Of a stretch of 64,000 nt of DNA, positions 37,347 through 49,861 are shown piece by piece (positions within the stretch are counted from its first letter, which is position 1; every line of letters starts with the position of its first letter). Below the pieces are notes generated by a model that was not told the origin of the DNA, ran no database searches, and worked only from the letters and a program-made list of their open reading frames with translations. The DNA lies in NCBI GenBank assembly GCA_015698045.1, contig BLAL01000281.1, positions 682,001 to 746,000 of the forward strand. Direction: 5' to 3'. The position numbers were made by a program, and so were the translations under genes. This DNA is from Rhizophagus clarus. Lineage: Eukaryota > Glomeromycota > Glomeromycetes > Glomerales > Glomeraceae.

Positions 37347-40300
37347 CTATATAGCCGTAAAATAATAATTATTTTTTATCCACAAATCAATTTTCGTATC
37401 ATAGACAAAGTGAACTTTCTGTACGTGGTCAATTATTGATATCGGGAAGATTCTTCTCCAGCGAATGTCTTGGCTTGTCTGAATGCGAAAAAGAGGACAT
37501 TTCAATACGTTGTGAATTCTGTTAATATTGTCAAACCAATCAATTGTAATAAAGGCATAATATTTATCATCATTGCCTTTGTATTTGAAGATCCCTTTTA
37601 TAATCGCATAACATTCACCACTGTCTTCCTCGTGTATTGTTACGACGTCACCAATATGAAGATGTACTTTGGAAAAGACGCCATCGCTTTCTTCCATAGT
37701 GTATATCGCCAATTCATACCAGCCCATTTGAGAATATATAAGAGCTGACTTTTGTCCAATGTCCATAAATGAAAGAAGCAGCTCAGATTTGAAATTTGGC
37801 AAATTTTTCATGATATTTTCACGATCCTGACGGGACAAGCTCCTCTTTAAGATAATATTTGTAATAAATCCACTGGAGATGAAATCGCTATATAAATAAA
37901 ATTACGTTAATAATTGCGGAAATATTATTATTATAAAATTGTAATACAAACCTTCTTCATTTTCTTCCGGTTCTTGTTCATTTGATACCTTGTCTTCAGT
38001 AATATACCAATTAGTCAATAAATTTCTAAAATTTGAGGACATAGTAGCGAAACCTCTACAAGGTTGTGATAATCTTTGATCTGCGCCTCCATCTACTAAA
38101 TGACGAATTGCAAAGAGCGTAGTATACCGCTTTAACAAGTCTAGCTCGACATTCTTGCAATTTGTTCGTGGTACCATTGCTTTAAAGATCCGATGCACCA
38201 TCTCTTTGATACCAACTTGAGTGTTTATAAGAGTACCATAAGTCCTTGCATGCACCAGCAAGTGGATATTGATATGCAGGTTTGGTAAGTTAGCAAATTC
38301 AGGGAAAACCTAAAGCCACATTATTAAATAATATTTTATATATTGATAAATAAAAAATAAAAAATTATATAAGAATTATGAATAATTGTACCTTTGGAAG
38401 AATTTTCATTTCTTCTTCAAGGCATTTTTGTAATTCGTCATACGAATCTAATGTAAACTTGCTTTCAAAAACCATCCTCATTGTTTTTGCTACATATACC
38501 CAACAAGCAATTATTACATTTTTCGCCATGTTAATGCGTGATTCTTGAATTCGTCGCAGAATGCTTCTGGATTCATTTTCCTTTAAGCTTGATGTTTCTA
38601 AAAAACTATTAAGTATAAAAGGCATTATCATAGCGAGCCTAAGATAGTCAGACATCATGAAACTAGCATTGTGACTAATTGGATTTGGCAAACGAGACCA
38701 TTTTTTTGGTTTCTCAAAGTTCTTCCAGGCTTTGATAAACTCGTCCTCTCCTTTTTGTGAAAATAATTCGCACTTGTGGAAATCAAAAAGCTTTATTAAA
38801 AGATTTTGTTCGTTACATATCTAGCTAAAGTTAATTAAATTCAAAGATCATACGTTAATTTAAGAAGTCGTCCAATCTTCCCAGCAGTTGCATGATATAC
38901 ATTTTGAGGTGTCTGTAGATGCCTTTCTCTTAGCAGCCTATTCAAAATGCTAGGCCTTGTTCTTAGTCCAAACTCAGTACAAAGTCGTCTTTGCCTTGTG
39001 GTAGCAGGTTCGTTAAATATCTCTTTAAATTGATCGTCAGTGATGTGATGATATCTTGATGTTGCTGGTACATCCTGAGAGAAGTTGGTAAGTGATTCTC
39101 GAGAGGCTGTACAAGTGCGGCAACCTTTATTGGCATTATGTCGTAATACACCACACATGTCATTCCCTTGTGGTAAATCAGCAGTTACGACACCTAAACT
39201 GGCTATCACCCAAGCATCTTGGCCATTCACTTCCATTAATTTTCCTTGTTCGAATTCTTTCATTTCAGAAATAAATGGCAACATGAATTCATTGAAATTA
39301 CCACCGAAAGGAACAAACCCGAGAACAAAGTGATTTTTGAGCAACTTTTTTTGACGGGCAGGCATATTTCCAAACTGCACATAAACACCTCCTAACGAAT
39401 GATAAACATTCCTAAATGTTCCAAAATCATCGTAGTATATGTCCAAAAACAGCTTATAAACTGGAATTGTTGGAGATGGTGGCTGCCTTATGGAAATATA
39501 TTCCGAAGGATGTTGATAAGAGAACGTTGCATCATGAATGCGCCAGTGTGTATGATGTTTATAAAGTATTTCGGTAATTCGTAGTGTATCTGCAGCAACC
39601 TTTTCTGAAATTTGTGATGTTGTTATTGTCAAGAATGGTTCATCTTGTAACCAAACTTCTCCGGAAAGAGAGCGATTTTGTCTTAATTCTCCCTTAAAAG
39701 TTCCAGGCAAGTCACTATAATCTAGAACTTTTTGGATTCTCAGCCGATACTGTTGGTTCTCTTCATTTAATAATATCGCTCTCAATCTGCCAAGTTTTCG
39801 CTCATTGTCGTAATAGTAAACAAAATCACCGCATTGGTATATCTCTATTATATACATATGAAAAAAGTGTTAGTCTCTTATACTTTATTGCTTCGCCTCT
39901 CTACCATCAGCTTGCATTTAATAAATAATTACCCCCTGATATCATTAATTGTTCTTGACCGAAAAGAGGTGACTCTGCTCATAAGGTACCATGCCAGTAC
40001 TCGGATTTTGTTTTTGAATCGACACCAGCACCAAAATACATTTCCTTTAATAGTGATGGGTTGTTAAGAACATTCCAAATGATATCACTTATTGAAAGTT
40101 GATATGCCATCTTTGAATCCTTTAAAGTTGATGGTGTTTTTTTTGATGAAATTGAGATAGATTTTGCTGATATTGAGGGAAGAGGAAGACGCTCCCTCCA
40201 TGCTCGAAATCTCCGAATATTCTTTACAATATGATCTCTATTAAATTCTGGTCTCATGATAATGTCAACAAGATCTTCATATGCATTTGTTGAAATATTA

Positions 40301-40369
40301 TGCTTATAAATCCAACAAAATAAGGCAGCAGTTAAGGTTGCTTGCCAAAACCCATCTGGCCTAACGCGA

Positions 40370-40510
40370 AACGCCGAAACTCATACATAGTGCCGAAATG
40401 CCGAAATGCCGAAACTGCCGAAACTGCCGAAACTGTTTCGGCATTTCGGCATTTTGGCAGTTTCGGCAGTTTCGGCATTTTGACATAGTTTCGGCATAAG
40501 TAATACTAAT
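40370..40510. repeat. hAT sub-terminal TTTCGGCA repeats (left); right set at 44,890-45,066
   Basis: GCCGAAACT and its complement AGTTTCGGC occur about ten times in each sub-terminal region in mixed orientation, for example GCCGAAACTGCCGAAACTG at about 40,413. Clusters like these are the usual binding sites for hAT transposases. Confidence 0.8.
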
Positions 40511-40889
40511 ATTTTAATAGAGTTTCGGCATATTTTCGTCATGTTAATAGTATCTGACAGATAAAAATTTATTTTTTAAAATTTAAATTATTTATTGTAT
40601 TTATTATACGTAATCCAATGATAAAAACTAGCAATTAAATTCAAATTTATCACTAAAGAAATAAAATCCCAGTTAAAAAAGTTCACCATTTTATTTTTAT
40701 TTTATTTAATTTTGATAAAAAAAAAATATTGATACTTGTTCGCTACTATTTTAAAAAATAGTACCCAGGCTGTACGACGTGGACGTCAGTATCAATTCAC
40801 AGCCCAAAAAAAATGTGAGTCTCCAGCCGATATTTGGTACGGACTGGGCCTAGCTACTCACTATAAAATAATATAATAAAATTAATAAA

Positions 40890-41591
40890 TTATCTTCGGT
40901 GACGATACGTAGGTAGGTTTCTTGCCCTTCTACGATCGTGTCGCGTATCTAAAATAAATTGGTTAATTTAAGATGTGAATAAACTTTAATTATAGAAATT
41001 TTATAATTACCTCGTCTTTCCCAAAATCTCGATCTAAATGTGCGATAATATCTTGCTCTGATATGCGACCATCTTCTTTCAGGGACACCGCTACGATAAA
41101 GGCAAAAACTCTAAATATCAAAAAACGAAATAATATTTAGTTAAATATTTTCAATTTTAAGCAAATATTTTTTTTTGCCATTATATTTTTCATACATGGT
41201 ATTCCCTGAGAAGATTCCTCCATTTTTGGTGGCATCATTGTGCCGTGAACCTCGAAGTTCTAAAATGACGATTTAGTCTGATTCAAACGAACGAATTAGT
41301 TGGATTAAAGATAATAATTCTATTTTTAACATATTTTAACATATTAAATATTATACATATGAACCTTCTTGCGATTGACCTCCAGAATCTCGATCGATCT
41401 CTCCTGTATTCGTTATGAAATTCGTCATTTCTTCTTCTTCTTTCTTCCACCAAGTAATCGGTGTATTCATCGAACCATTGAATAGGACGAGAGTGGCGAC
41501 GAGGCTGGTGATGGGGCTGGCGATGAGAGTGACGATGGGGCTGGCGATGAGAGTGACGATGGGACTGGCGATGAGAGTGACGATTGGGCAT
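40890..41591 (-). pseudogene. Myb/SANT-like protein gene inside the hAT element
   Basis: Exons at 41,591-41,365, 41,259-41,196, 41,110-41,011 and 40,948-40,890 join in phase to 150 codons with one internal TGA (41,237-41,235). After a HSHRQ-repeat leader the protein reads IQWFDEYTDYLVEERRRRND, FWRSIARR, then QKWRNLLREYH, RRWSHIRARYYRTFRSRFWE and a basic tail ending YRHRR. Each block matches the Myb/SANT protein of the Harbinger-like elements, and the third exon is 100 nt in both. The leader repeat comes from a DNA tandem (GACGATGGGGCTGGCGATGA units). The TGA makes this copy probably inactive. Confidence 0.75.
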
Positions 41592-42269
41592 ATTTACAAA
41601 ATTAAGATATGAGGAAAAACGCAAAAAGAATGAGATGAGTAAATCGTAAAATATCCTTTTATAAATAAAATTTGGACAATTCCTTTTTGTTCCCTTTCTT
41701 CAAAATACTGATTTATTAGTTTGCATCATTAAATTTAAATATCATCCTTAAAATAATAAATCTTTGTTTATTCTCTTTGTTCTTAAAAAAAAATCATTTT
41801 TTTTAAAAAAAAATCGGAATATTTTGTACATCCCTTAAAAAAAAATAAAAAAATCAGTGCATAATACATACAATGTGATTTGTATAAAAAAGTCATCTTG
41901 CATCGTTAAACAAATACCGATATAAAATTACTAATCATCATTCCTGTGTGATAAAATTTAATTGTTAACTTCTTTCTCTTTCTTTAGAGCACACATTGAA
42001 CACGAATCAACACAAATTTAACAAAATTTGGCTAAAACGAGTGAAATTTTACCAGAATTATCAGCACAAATTGAACACAAATCGAACACAAATTGAACAA
42101 GATCGAAAGAGTTCGTTTGCATCACGTCGGTGTTGTTTAAATTTCGTCACACAAAAATTTTTTAATTTAAACTCTTAAATAAATCAATATAATTATAAAC
42201 TTATTTACAAATTTACTTTATTAATAAAAGAATTATTGTTATAATGATTTCCTAAAAATAAAGAAAAAA

Positions 42270-44561
42270 TTATTCTTCTTCATCTACATCATCTACATCG
42301 ATGAATTCATTCAATAAATCCTCTACATTATAATCAAAATTTCCTCCCCCATCGCTTTCTTGTTCGCTTTCTTGCTCATCATCATTGCCATCATCTGTAT
42401 TAATTTTTTCGTATTCTTCTTCAGATTCATCTAAAATGTCGTCCGGGATCTCTCCAATTTCTTCAATTATTAATTTGTGTGACAAATCAACAAATTTATC
42501 GATCCATACATGTTCTATTAGGACAACACAATTATCTGAAGGAACTGTAATTTGATTAGGTAAACTTTCATTTGATAAAACATCACATTCATCATCATCA
42601 TCATTAGTTTCTGCCAGAGCCTCTGCAATTCGAATGTTCATTTCAGTTTCGCTAATACGAGTATCATTTTTTTCTATACCATAAAAACCAAGCTCTTTCT
42701 TAGTATTGGACTTCCAATGCATGATCATTTTAGCCATGGATTCTAGTCGACTTATATTCAAATTTAAACACCGATCATTAAATAGCCAGCCAAGTGTTGA
42801 GAATCCTCGTTCGCAACTTGCGGAATTTGGACAAATCGCTAATAGATGGCGAGCGACTCTTGGGAGGCTGTTCGGTCAAGGGTCAGTATCGATCAAATTC
42901 CACCAATTTAGAGAATCGTCTAGAGAACAAGATTCATCAAGATCAAAGGGTGGTTTATTATCACGGTAGTCCTTAATTTGCTCGCATAGAGCCCTGGATT
43001 CTTTAAGATCAAATCCTAACTTTTTACCAATTGGAGTAGCGCACCTCACGATCCTTGAATAAGCTTTGGCTGTGAGAGGCTTACTCCTAAATCGGGGATC
43101 TAGGAAAAAGCAGGTTATATATTTGTCATCATCAAACTCTTTGAATCTTTCGTTCATCACGTTGAAACAATGGTTACGGAAGTTTTGATTAAATGATTTG
43201 GGTAATTGTTTCAAAACTGCTGATAGTCTTATCAAACTTAAAAAACAATCTCCAAGCGTCGCTGATCTTGATTCTAAAGCCAAGACGGCTTTTCTCAATG
43301 GATTTAAAACGAATGAAAGAATTCGTAAATCGGAAAAAAAATTCCGTGTTTGGATAACACGTTTGACCTTATCATTCAACAAATTACTTTCATTAGTAAT
43401 AATTTGTTCTAGTACTGGTTCCAACCTAATTACCGAATCTACTGATTCGCTAGCCGTTGTCCATCACGTCTTACAATATAACTTAATGCCTCCTCCATGA
43501 ATACTATTCTCTTTGATGAGTTGTGTGAGTTTGGCTCCAGCTTGATGGGAATTTTTAAAAAATGAAGCTAATGTATTAACTTTTCGTAATAAACGATCTC
43601 CAAAACTTTCTTTAAGTATATCACACGCGATAAGATTGACCGCATGTGCTATACATCGTACGTTTTTGATGTTAGGGTATTTCTCTTCAATAATTTTGCG
43701 TGCATTCCGAACGTTTGAGGCATTATCGGACACAATAGCCAATATTTTATTCGGGCCGATCCTTTCAATTATTTCTCCAATCACTTCGGCTACGTAATTA
43801 CCTGTATGCGAATGTTCTGACAAATCTTGAAGTTTATACAAATACTCTTCTCTCGACGGAGTCATAATAACAAAATTCCATATAGAACGATGAGTGGGGG
43901 ACGTCCAACCATCGAACGCTAAATTATATTAATATTAATATTATTACTTAAAAACACATTAAGAATATTGTTTTAAAAAAGTATAAAAAAAGTATTAAAA
44001 ACCTAAAGTCAAATTAGCTCCATTTTCAATGACGGATGTGACAGTTGAGTTCACCATTGATAATTCCCGCTCAAGTAACTGATCTGACAAAAATTCTCTG
44101 GTTGGCAGCTCATACGAAGAATTAAGCTTCTTTACAAAGTTAATAAAAAAAGGGTGCTCGACTATCCGGAATGAAATACCACATGCAACGAAAAATTTAG
44201 CCAAGGCACGATTAATCCTAGTTACTCTACCATCAGGAATTTTTGTGGAATCATGGTAGTCTGTAATATTTAACTGATTACTCCCAACAATTTTTCTTTT
44301 TTTATTAACTTTATCTTCACGCTCTAATATTTTATTCAAATATTTTCTAACAATGGGTCCTGGAGCTTCCGAGCAGTGGTTCGCAAAGTGCTCTTCAAGT
44401 TTTGATATATCACCTCGTGACCATGAAAAATTACAATATTTACAAGTGGCATGATATTTTCCTGAACCAACGGGATTTCCTCTAATAGCATCCTCCCAGG
44501 TAGAGCTGGGAGGCCTACCACCTTTATTTTTATTTTTTTCTAAGTCTAAAGTGCTGGTCAT
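42270..44561 (-). pseudogene. hAT transposase with BED zinc finger
   Basis: Start chosen at MTSTLDLEKNKNK (44,561). Exon 1 has a BED-type finger, C-x2-C (KYHATCKYC) to H-x4-H-like residues, then SFRIVEHPFF. A short intron (about 43,992-43,918) leads to FDGWTSPTHRSIWNF, IVSDNASNVRNARK, NVRCIAHAVNLIA and, near the end, ICPNSASCERGFSTLGW. These are the DUF659/hAT catalytic core and C-terminal dimerisation motif. Two in-frame TGA codons (after YCKT at about 43,464 and after DTDP at about 42,876) break it; both could be decayed Arg or Trp codons. An acidic tail ends at 42,270. The gene moved the surrounding element when intact. Confidence 0.85.
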
Positions 44562-45309
44562 ATTGAAATGTGTATAAAGTTTTTTTATTTTGTACGTGTT
44601 TAAGTAAAAAAAGTAATGCAAGGCAAACACGAAGTAATTTAAAAAATCCATAACAGATAATCATATGATTTGGTTCAAATTTCAAGGTATAGCCGTAACA
44701 GTTGAGGATTATAACAGTAAAATGATAAATAAAAAAAGGAGTTAAAGGAGTTAAAGGACGAAAAGTAACTGATTATCTTTGATATTAATGATGTCAGATC
44801 ATTTCCTGAATGACCGTCAGATATGATTGGTTGTGTGTCATGTGGTGGCTGAATTTTATTTTGTTACACTAATTACATTATTAGAAAAATGAAACTATGC
44901 CGAAACTATATTAAAGTATTAATATATATTATGCCGAAACTATGCCAAAATGCCAAAACTGTTTCGGCATTTCGGCAGTTTCGGCATTTCGGCATTTTTG
45001 GCTGCTTGCCGAAACCTAGTTTCACCAGTTTCGGCAGTTTCGGCATGCCGAAACTCACTAGTTTCGGCAAGCAACCTTAGCAGCAGTAGTTAAATTTTGA
45101 AAATATGGAGCAAAATCACCATCATAAGATGGTAACTTATCTTTAGCCAATGCTTCATCAACGAATAGCTTTTCTTTTGAGATATCAGAATCATGTCTTT
45201 CTTCATTATCTGACGACATTGTTTCATATTCTTCATCACTTTCTAAGGACATTATATAATCGCTTTCTGTTTCATTCTCTGATGATGTTGAAATCATGTT
45301 GGTATCACC

Positions 45310-45650
45310 TTCTTCATTATTGCTTCATTGTTCTAAATCATCATCATTATCGTTTCGTTGTTCTAAATGATCATTATCGCTTCGTTATTCTAAATGATCA
45401 TCATTGCTTCGTTGTTCTAAATCATCACCATTATTGCTTCGCTGTTCTATATGATCATCATCGCTTCGTTGTTCTAAATCATCACCATTATCGCTTCGCT
45501 GTTCTATATGATCATCATTGCTTTGTTGTTCTAAATCATCACCATTATCGCTTCGCTGTTCTATATAATCATCATCGCTTCGTTGTTCTAAATCATCATC
45601 TCCGTCGCCATATTCATTATACTCTTCGCCGCTAATATTATCATCTTCAA
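45310..45650 (-). repeat. 60-bp coding repeat in the N-terminus of Plavaka copy B
   Basis: The DNA unit encodes DDLEQRSDDDHIEQRSDNG-like 19-20-residue repeats, about five copies, acidic. Copy A has instead a Glu-run in the same place. The antisense frame (Tyr/His/Phe-rich) is only a shadow. Confidence 0.8.
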
Positions 45651-45904
45651 AATCTTTTTGTACCATTTTTTCATTGTCATCATTATCCGATAATAAAAAT
45701 CTGTTGGGCAACCTTCTAAAATTATTACGGATACGAAAAGGTAATGTAGCAATATTCGCTTTTCGAGGTTTATTTCGTAACATGGCTATGATAATAATTA
45801 TAATAAGGAATAATAAAATGAGTAAATTTAAAAAATGTCCATGCGCGTTTGTGTATTTAATTCATTAACTGCTTTTATAATATTTTTAATTGGAAATCAT
45901 AGTA

Positions 45905-46720
45905 TCGCGACCGCAGCACATAAACGGAAATTTTGGGTTAACAAATTTCTCATTAACGGAAATTTTGGGCAATGATCTGGTTACATGTAAAGAAATTTGT
46001 ATGAAATCGTGACCGCATGACATAAACGGAAATTTATAAACAGAAATTTATATTGAAATTTCGAGAAAAAAAAATTGTCAATGGTTACATTAGTTCTTGG
46101 ATCACAGTACATTAATGGAAATCTTGGGGAAAATGATCTAAAATTGACGTGTTAACAACAGTTACATGCAAAGAAATTTTGTATGAATATCGTGCGTGAC
46201 TGCAGAACATAAACGGAAATTTAGATTACTAATTTCTTAAATTTTGGGAAAATCGACATGCAAAGAAATTTTGTATGAATATTGTGACCGCGGGACATAA
46301 ACGGAAATTTGAATTGATCGGAAATTTTCTTAATGGCTACATTGGTTCTTTACTTACAATGCATTAACGAAGTTTTGAGGCAATGATCTGAAGAGTTGAC
46401 TTCTTTAACGGTTATATGTAAAGGAATTTATATGAATATTGTGACCGCAGGACATAAGCAGAAATTTAGATCATCGAATTTTGGGATAATTGATCGGAAA
46501 AAAAATTCGTTAATAGTTAGTTACATTAACTAATGAATTATATAATGAACAACATCGTAACTATAGAAATTTGGGTTAACAAAGCTCTTGAATTTAGGAT
46601 TGATGTTTTGACGATTACATGTAAAGAAATTTATATAGGCTGCTGGACATAACGGAAATTGGTTAACAAAGCTTTTCTGAAAAATTGACATTACATTTTA
46701 AGAATATCGTGATCGCAGCA
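45905..46720. repeat. Array 1 of the ACATAAACGGAAATTT family
   Basis: Six or more irregularly spaced copies of GACCGC-x-GG/GC-ACATAAACGGAAATTT occur (near 45,910, 46,008, 46,190, 46,285, 46,440, 46,630), several preceded by ATGAATATCGT. The array lies just upstream of the start of Plavaka copy B. Confidence 0.75.
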
Positions 46721-47076
46721 CATTTAGACAAGACAAATGATCAGAAAAAAATTGTTAGCAATTCGTGTTCCAGTTTATATGAAATTTTGATTTTTATGAT
46801 TTTAAATTATTACAATCAATTATTATGATAAAATCACTAGTTGTGAGCTTTACGGATATATACAATTATAAAATTACATAAGATTTATTTTTTTATTGAA
46901 ATAAATTGAAAAGAAGGTGGATATAATATTAATGAGATATTAATTTCATATAATGGCAATATCAATTCTAACAAATAATTTTAAAGTGTTAAATATTTCA
47001 AATTATCACAAAATATTAAAGAATCAAATGATCATACTTTTTTCACCATCTGAGCCCAGTCTCCCATGGTCTTCGC

Positions 47077-47301
47077 TCAGTTGTTACGAGACGGATGTTT
47101 CTGTTTCTTTTTAATGTTGGTCTGGAGAAGATCGTTCGATCGGGTTTGTTCTTTTATTAGATCGTCTAGCGAGATCAATATCATATTATCTATATATGAA
47201 AGAAACTATTTGAATATTATCATACGTTATTTAATGAATTAATATACCAGGTATTTTTTTTTTATACCTGTTTCTTCTCTACTAGGTTTGGGAGAGGACA
47301 T
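47077..47301 (-). CDS. Tiny spliced gene with UAP56-binding-like motif
   Basis: Exon 1 (47,301-47,268) reads MSSPKPSREET and ends at GTATAA; exon 2 (47,189-47,077) starts after ATATAG and gives NMILISLDDLIKEQTRSND, then a KKKQK stretch to a stop, 48 residues in all. The SLDDLI core resembles the short motif by which mRNA-export adaptors bind the helicase UAP56/Sub2. This is similarity by eye only. Reading past the TGA gives a further short frame (AKTMGDWAQMVKK), so the stop may be a decayed codon. It lies at the centre between two inverted repeat arrays. Confidence 0.33.
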
Positions 47302-47464
47302 TTTCTTTCTATCTTTTTTTTATTAGAAATCTAAAAACTCTGATCTGAGATGTGGTATTTTTATATGTAACTGATAAGATATGGACAGTCAAACTTTAAA
47401 AAAAATATCAATTGAATTCTTTGGGAAAAAAGCACAAAGTAAATTTTTTTATAATATTACGACT

Positions 47465-49720
47465 GTGATATCATGACTGCACTATATAAAAGGAAATTTG
47501 GGTCAACAACTTGAAAAGTTTTTTTTAAAACTTCATTACATAATTCCGAGATAGAGAACTAATGTAACAAATTCTGTCAATGCGCTGCAAATAAAAATCA
47601 ATGTAACCATTAACAATTTTTTTTCCTGATCAATTATTGATCTAAATTTCCATTTATTTATCGCGACCACGATATTCATGTCAAATTTTTCAGATCATTA
47701 CCCTAGATTCCACCAATGTGCTGCAGATAAAGATCTTTTGCAGATAAAGAATCAACAGAACTGTTGACAAAATTTTTTTCCGATCAATTTTTTGATCTAA
47801 ATTTCTGTTCATGTCCTGCGATCACCTTACATGTAACCGCAATTTTTCCATTTCCCAAAATTTCATCAATTTACTTTACATTGCACTAATATTGCACTGT
47901 TAAATATTTAATATAATATTTTTTCTATTAAGATTAAAAGAATAGTTAATAATTTATTATCAATCCTAATTATTAAAATAAATATATAATATATTAAACT
48001 TATGAAAAAATGTATTCTATTTAAGTATTAGGACAGCATAATATAGTACGTACAGTATAATTCTTCAACCCTGATTATGTAACCATTAACAAATTTTTCT
48101 CCTGATCAATTATCCCAAAAATCCGTTTATGTCCTGCGATCACGATATTCACGTCAAATTTTTCAGATTACCCCTGAATTCTATCAATGCGCTGCAGATA
48201 AAAAATCAATGTAATCATTAACAATTTTTTTCCGGTCAATTATTGATCTAAATTTCTATTTATTTATTGCGACCACGATATTCATGCCAAATTTTTCAGA
48301 TCATTACCCTAGATTCCACAAATGTGCTGCAGATAAAGATCTTTTGCAGATAAAGAATCAACAGAACTGTTGACAAAATTTTTTTCTGATCAATTTGTTG
48401 ATCTAAATTTCTGTTCATGTCCTGCGATCACCTTACATGTAACCGCAATTTTTCCATTTCCCAAAATTTCATCAATTTACTGTATACATTGCACTAATAT
48501 TGTACTGTTAAATATTTAATATAATATTTTTTCTATTAAGATTAAAAGAATAGTTAATAATTTATTATCAATCCTAATTATTAAAATAAATATATAATAT
48601 ATTAAACATATGAAAAAATGTACTCTATTTAAGTATTAGGACAGCATAGTAATATAGTACGTACAGTATAATTCTTCAACCCTGATTATGTAAACATTAA
48701 CAAATTTTTTCTCCTGATCAATTATCCCGAAAATCCGTTTATGTCTTGCGATCACGATATTCATGTCAAATTTTTCAGATTACCCCTGAATTCTATCAAT
48801 GCGCTGCAGATAAAAAATCAATGTAACCATTAATAATTTTTTCCGATCAATTATTGATCTAAATTTCTATTTATTTATTGCGACCACGATATTCATGTCA
48901 AATTTTTCAGATCATTACCCTAGATTCCACCAATATGCTGCAAATAAAGATCTTTTGCAGATAAAGAATCAACAGAACTGTTGACAAAATTTTTCCGACC
49001 AATTTTTTGATCTAAATTTCTATTTATGTCCTGCGATCACCTTACATGTAACCGCAATTTTTCCATTGCCCAAAATTTCATCAATGTACTGTAAACATTG
49101 CATTAATATTGCACTGTTAAATATTTAATATAATATTTTTTCTATTTAGATTAGATTAAAAGAACAATCCTAATTATTAAAATAAATATATAATATATTA
49201 AACATATGAAAAAAATGTACTCTATTTAAGTATTAGGACAGCATAATATAGTACGTACAGTATAATTCTTCAACCCTGATTATGTAACCATTAACAAATT
49301 TTTTATCCTGATCAATTATCCCGAAAATCCGTTTATGTCCTGCGATCACGATATTCATATAAAGTTTCTTTACTTGTAACCGTTAATATTGCTCAAAATT
49401 ACCATTAATGTTCTGTGGACAAAGAGCTAATATACCCATTAAGGATTTTCCCAATCAATTATTCCAATAATTTGAAAATTTTGTTGGCCAAATTTCCGTT
49501 TATGTCCTACAGTTACGATACTCATATATAATTTCTTTACATGTAACCGTTAAGACGTCAAATTTTCCCAAAATTTTCGTCATAAAGAATCGATGTAACC
49601 ATTAACAAATTCTTCCGATCAACTATCCAAGATTTAATGTAACCATGAACGTTTTTTTCGAGAATGCTAATTCAATTTCCTTTTATGTGCTGCGGTCACG
49701 ATGTAATTTTTTCTTAATAT
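47465..49720. repeat. Array 2, inverted relative to array 1, with 605-bp tandem units
   Basis: Complementary motifs AAATTTCCGTTTATGTCCTG and CGATCACGATATTCATG recur about ten times. Superimposed are three tandem units of about 605 bp, visible as ACCCTAGATTCCACCAATG (47,700, 48,306, 48,917) and AAGTATTAGGACAGCATA (48,024, 48,632, 49,227). Array 1 is the mirror image, so the 45.9-49.7 kb stretch is a large irregular palindrome. Confidence 0.8.
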
Positions 49721-49861
49721 TAGGAGAAATCTCTATAAATAAATAAAGATGATGCTGTATTCGTTTTGTCAGGAATCACCTATTTCTTTACGTGATGAAT
49801 CACCTATTTCTTTACGTTGCTACTAGCACAATACCGATAAGTACCATCTTGTTTGTTTATC

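Larger units (their letters stand above)
40333..45079 (-). mobile_element. hAT element, 4747 bp, carrying a Myb/SANT gene
   Basis: The ends TAAGGTTGCTTGCC and GGCAAGCAACCTTA are perfect 14-bp inverted repeats, flanked by an exact 8-bp duplication GCAGCAGT (40,325-40,332 and 45,080-45,087). It contains a BED-finger/hAT transposase gene and a Myb/SANT-like gene, both minus strand and both damaged. Removing the element plus one duplication restores the reading frame of the host Plavaka gene across the site. Confidence 0.93.
37347..45783 (-). pseudogene. Plavaka/Tnp2-like transposase, decayed copy B, split by a hAT element
   Basis: Coding pieces on the minus strand: 45,783-45,088 (acidic N-terminus with a 20-residue repeat, then SYDGDFAPYFQNLTT), 40,324-39,950, 39,857-38,841 (core with YYDDFG, TADLPQGND, CRTC), 38,830-38,390 (KWSRLPNPISH, CWVYVAKTM), 38,310-37,945 (HARTYGTL, KEMVHRIFKAMVPRT) and 37,838-37,347 (C-terminal block with GWYELAIYTMEE). 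It parallels copy A throughout and is better preserved. Stops occur at about 45,385, 45,327 and 39,980 (TGA for Trp). The hAT element at 40,333-45,079 interrupts the codons for LTTAALFCW. Family call as for copy A. Confidence 0.7.

Noticed and set aside
45150-45635. Tyr/His-rich frame, plus strand
   Set aside because: Antisense shadow of the acidic repeat in Plavaka copy B.
45905-49720. CRISPR-like repeat array
   Set aside because: Spacing is irregular, repeats are diverged and inverted, and the genome is eukaryotic.
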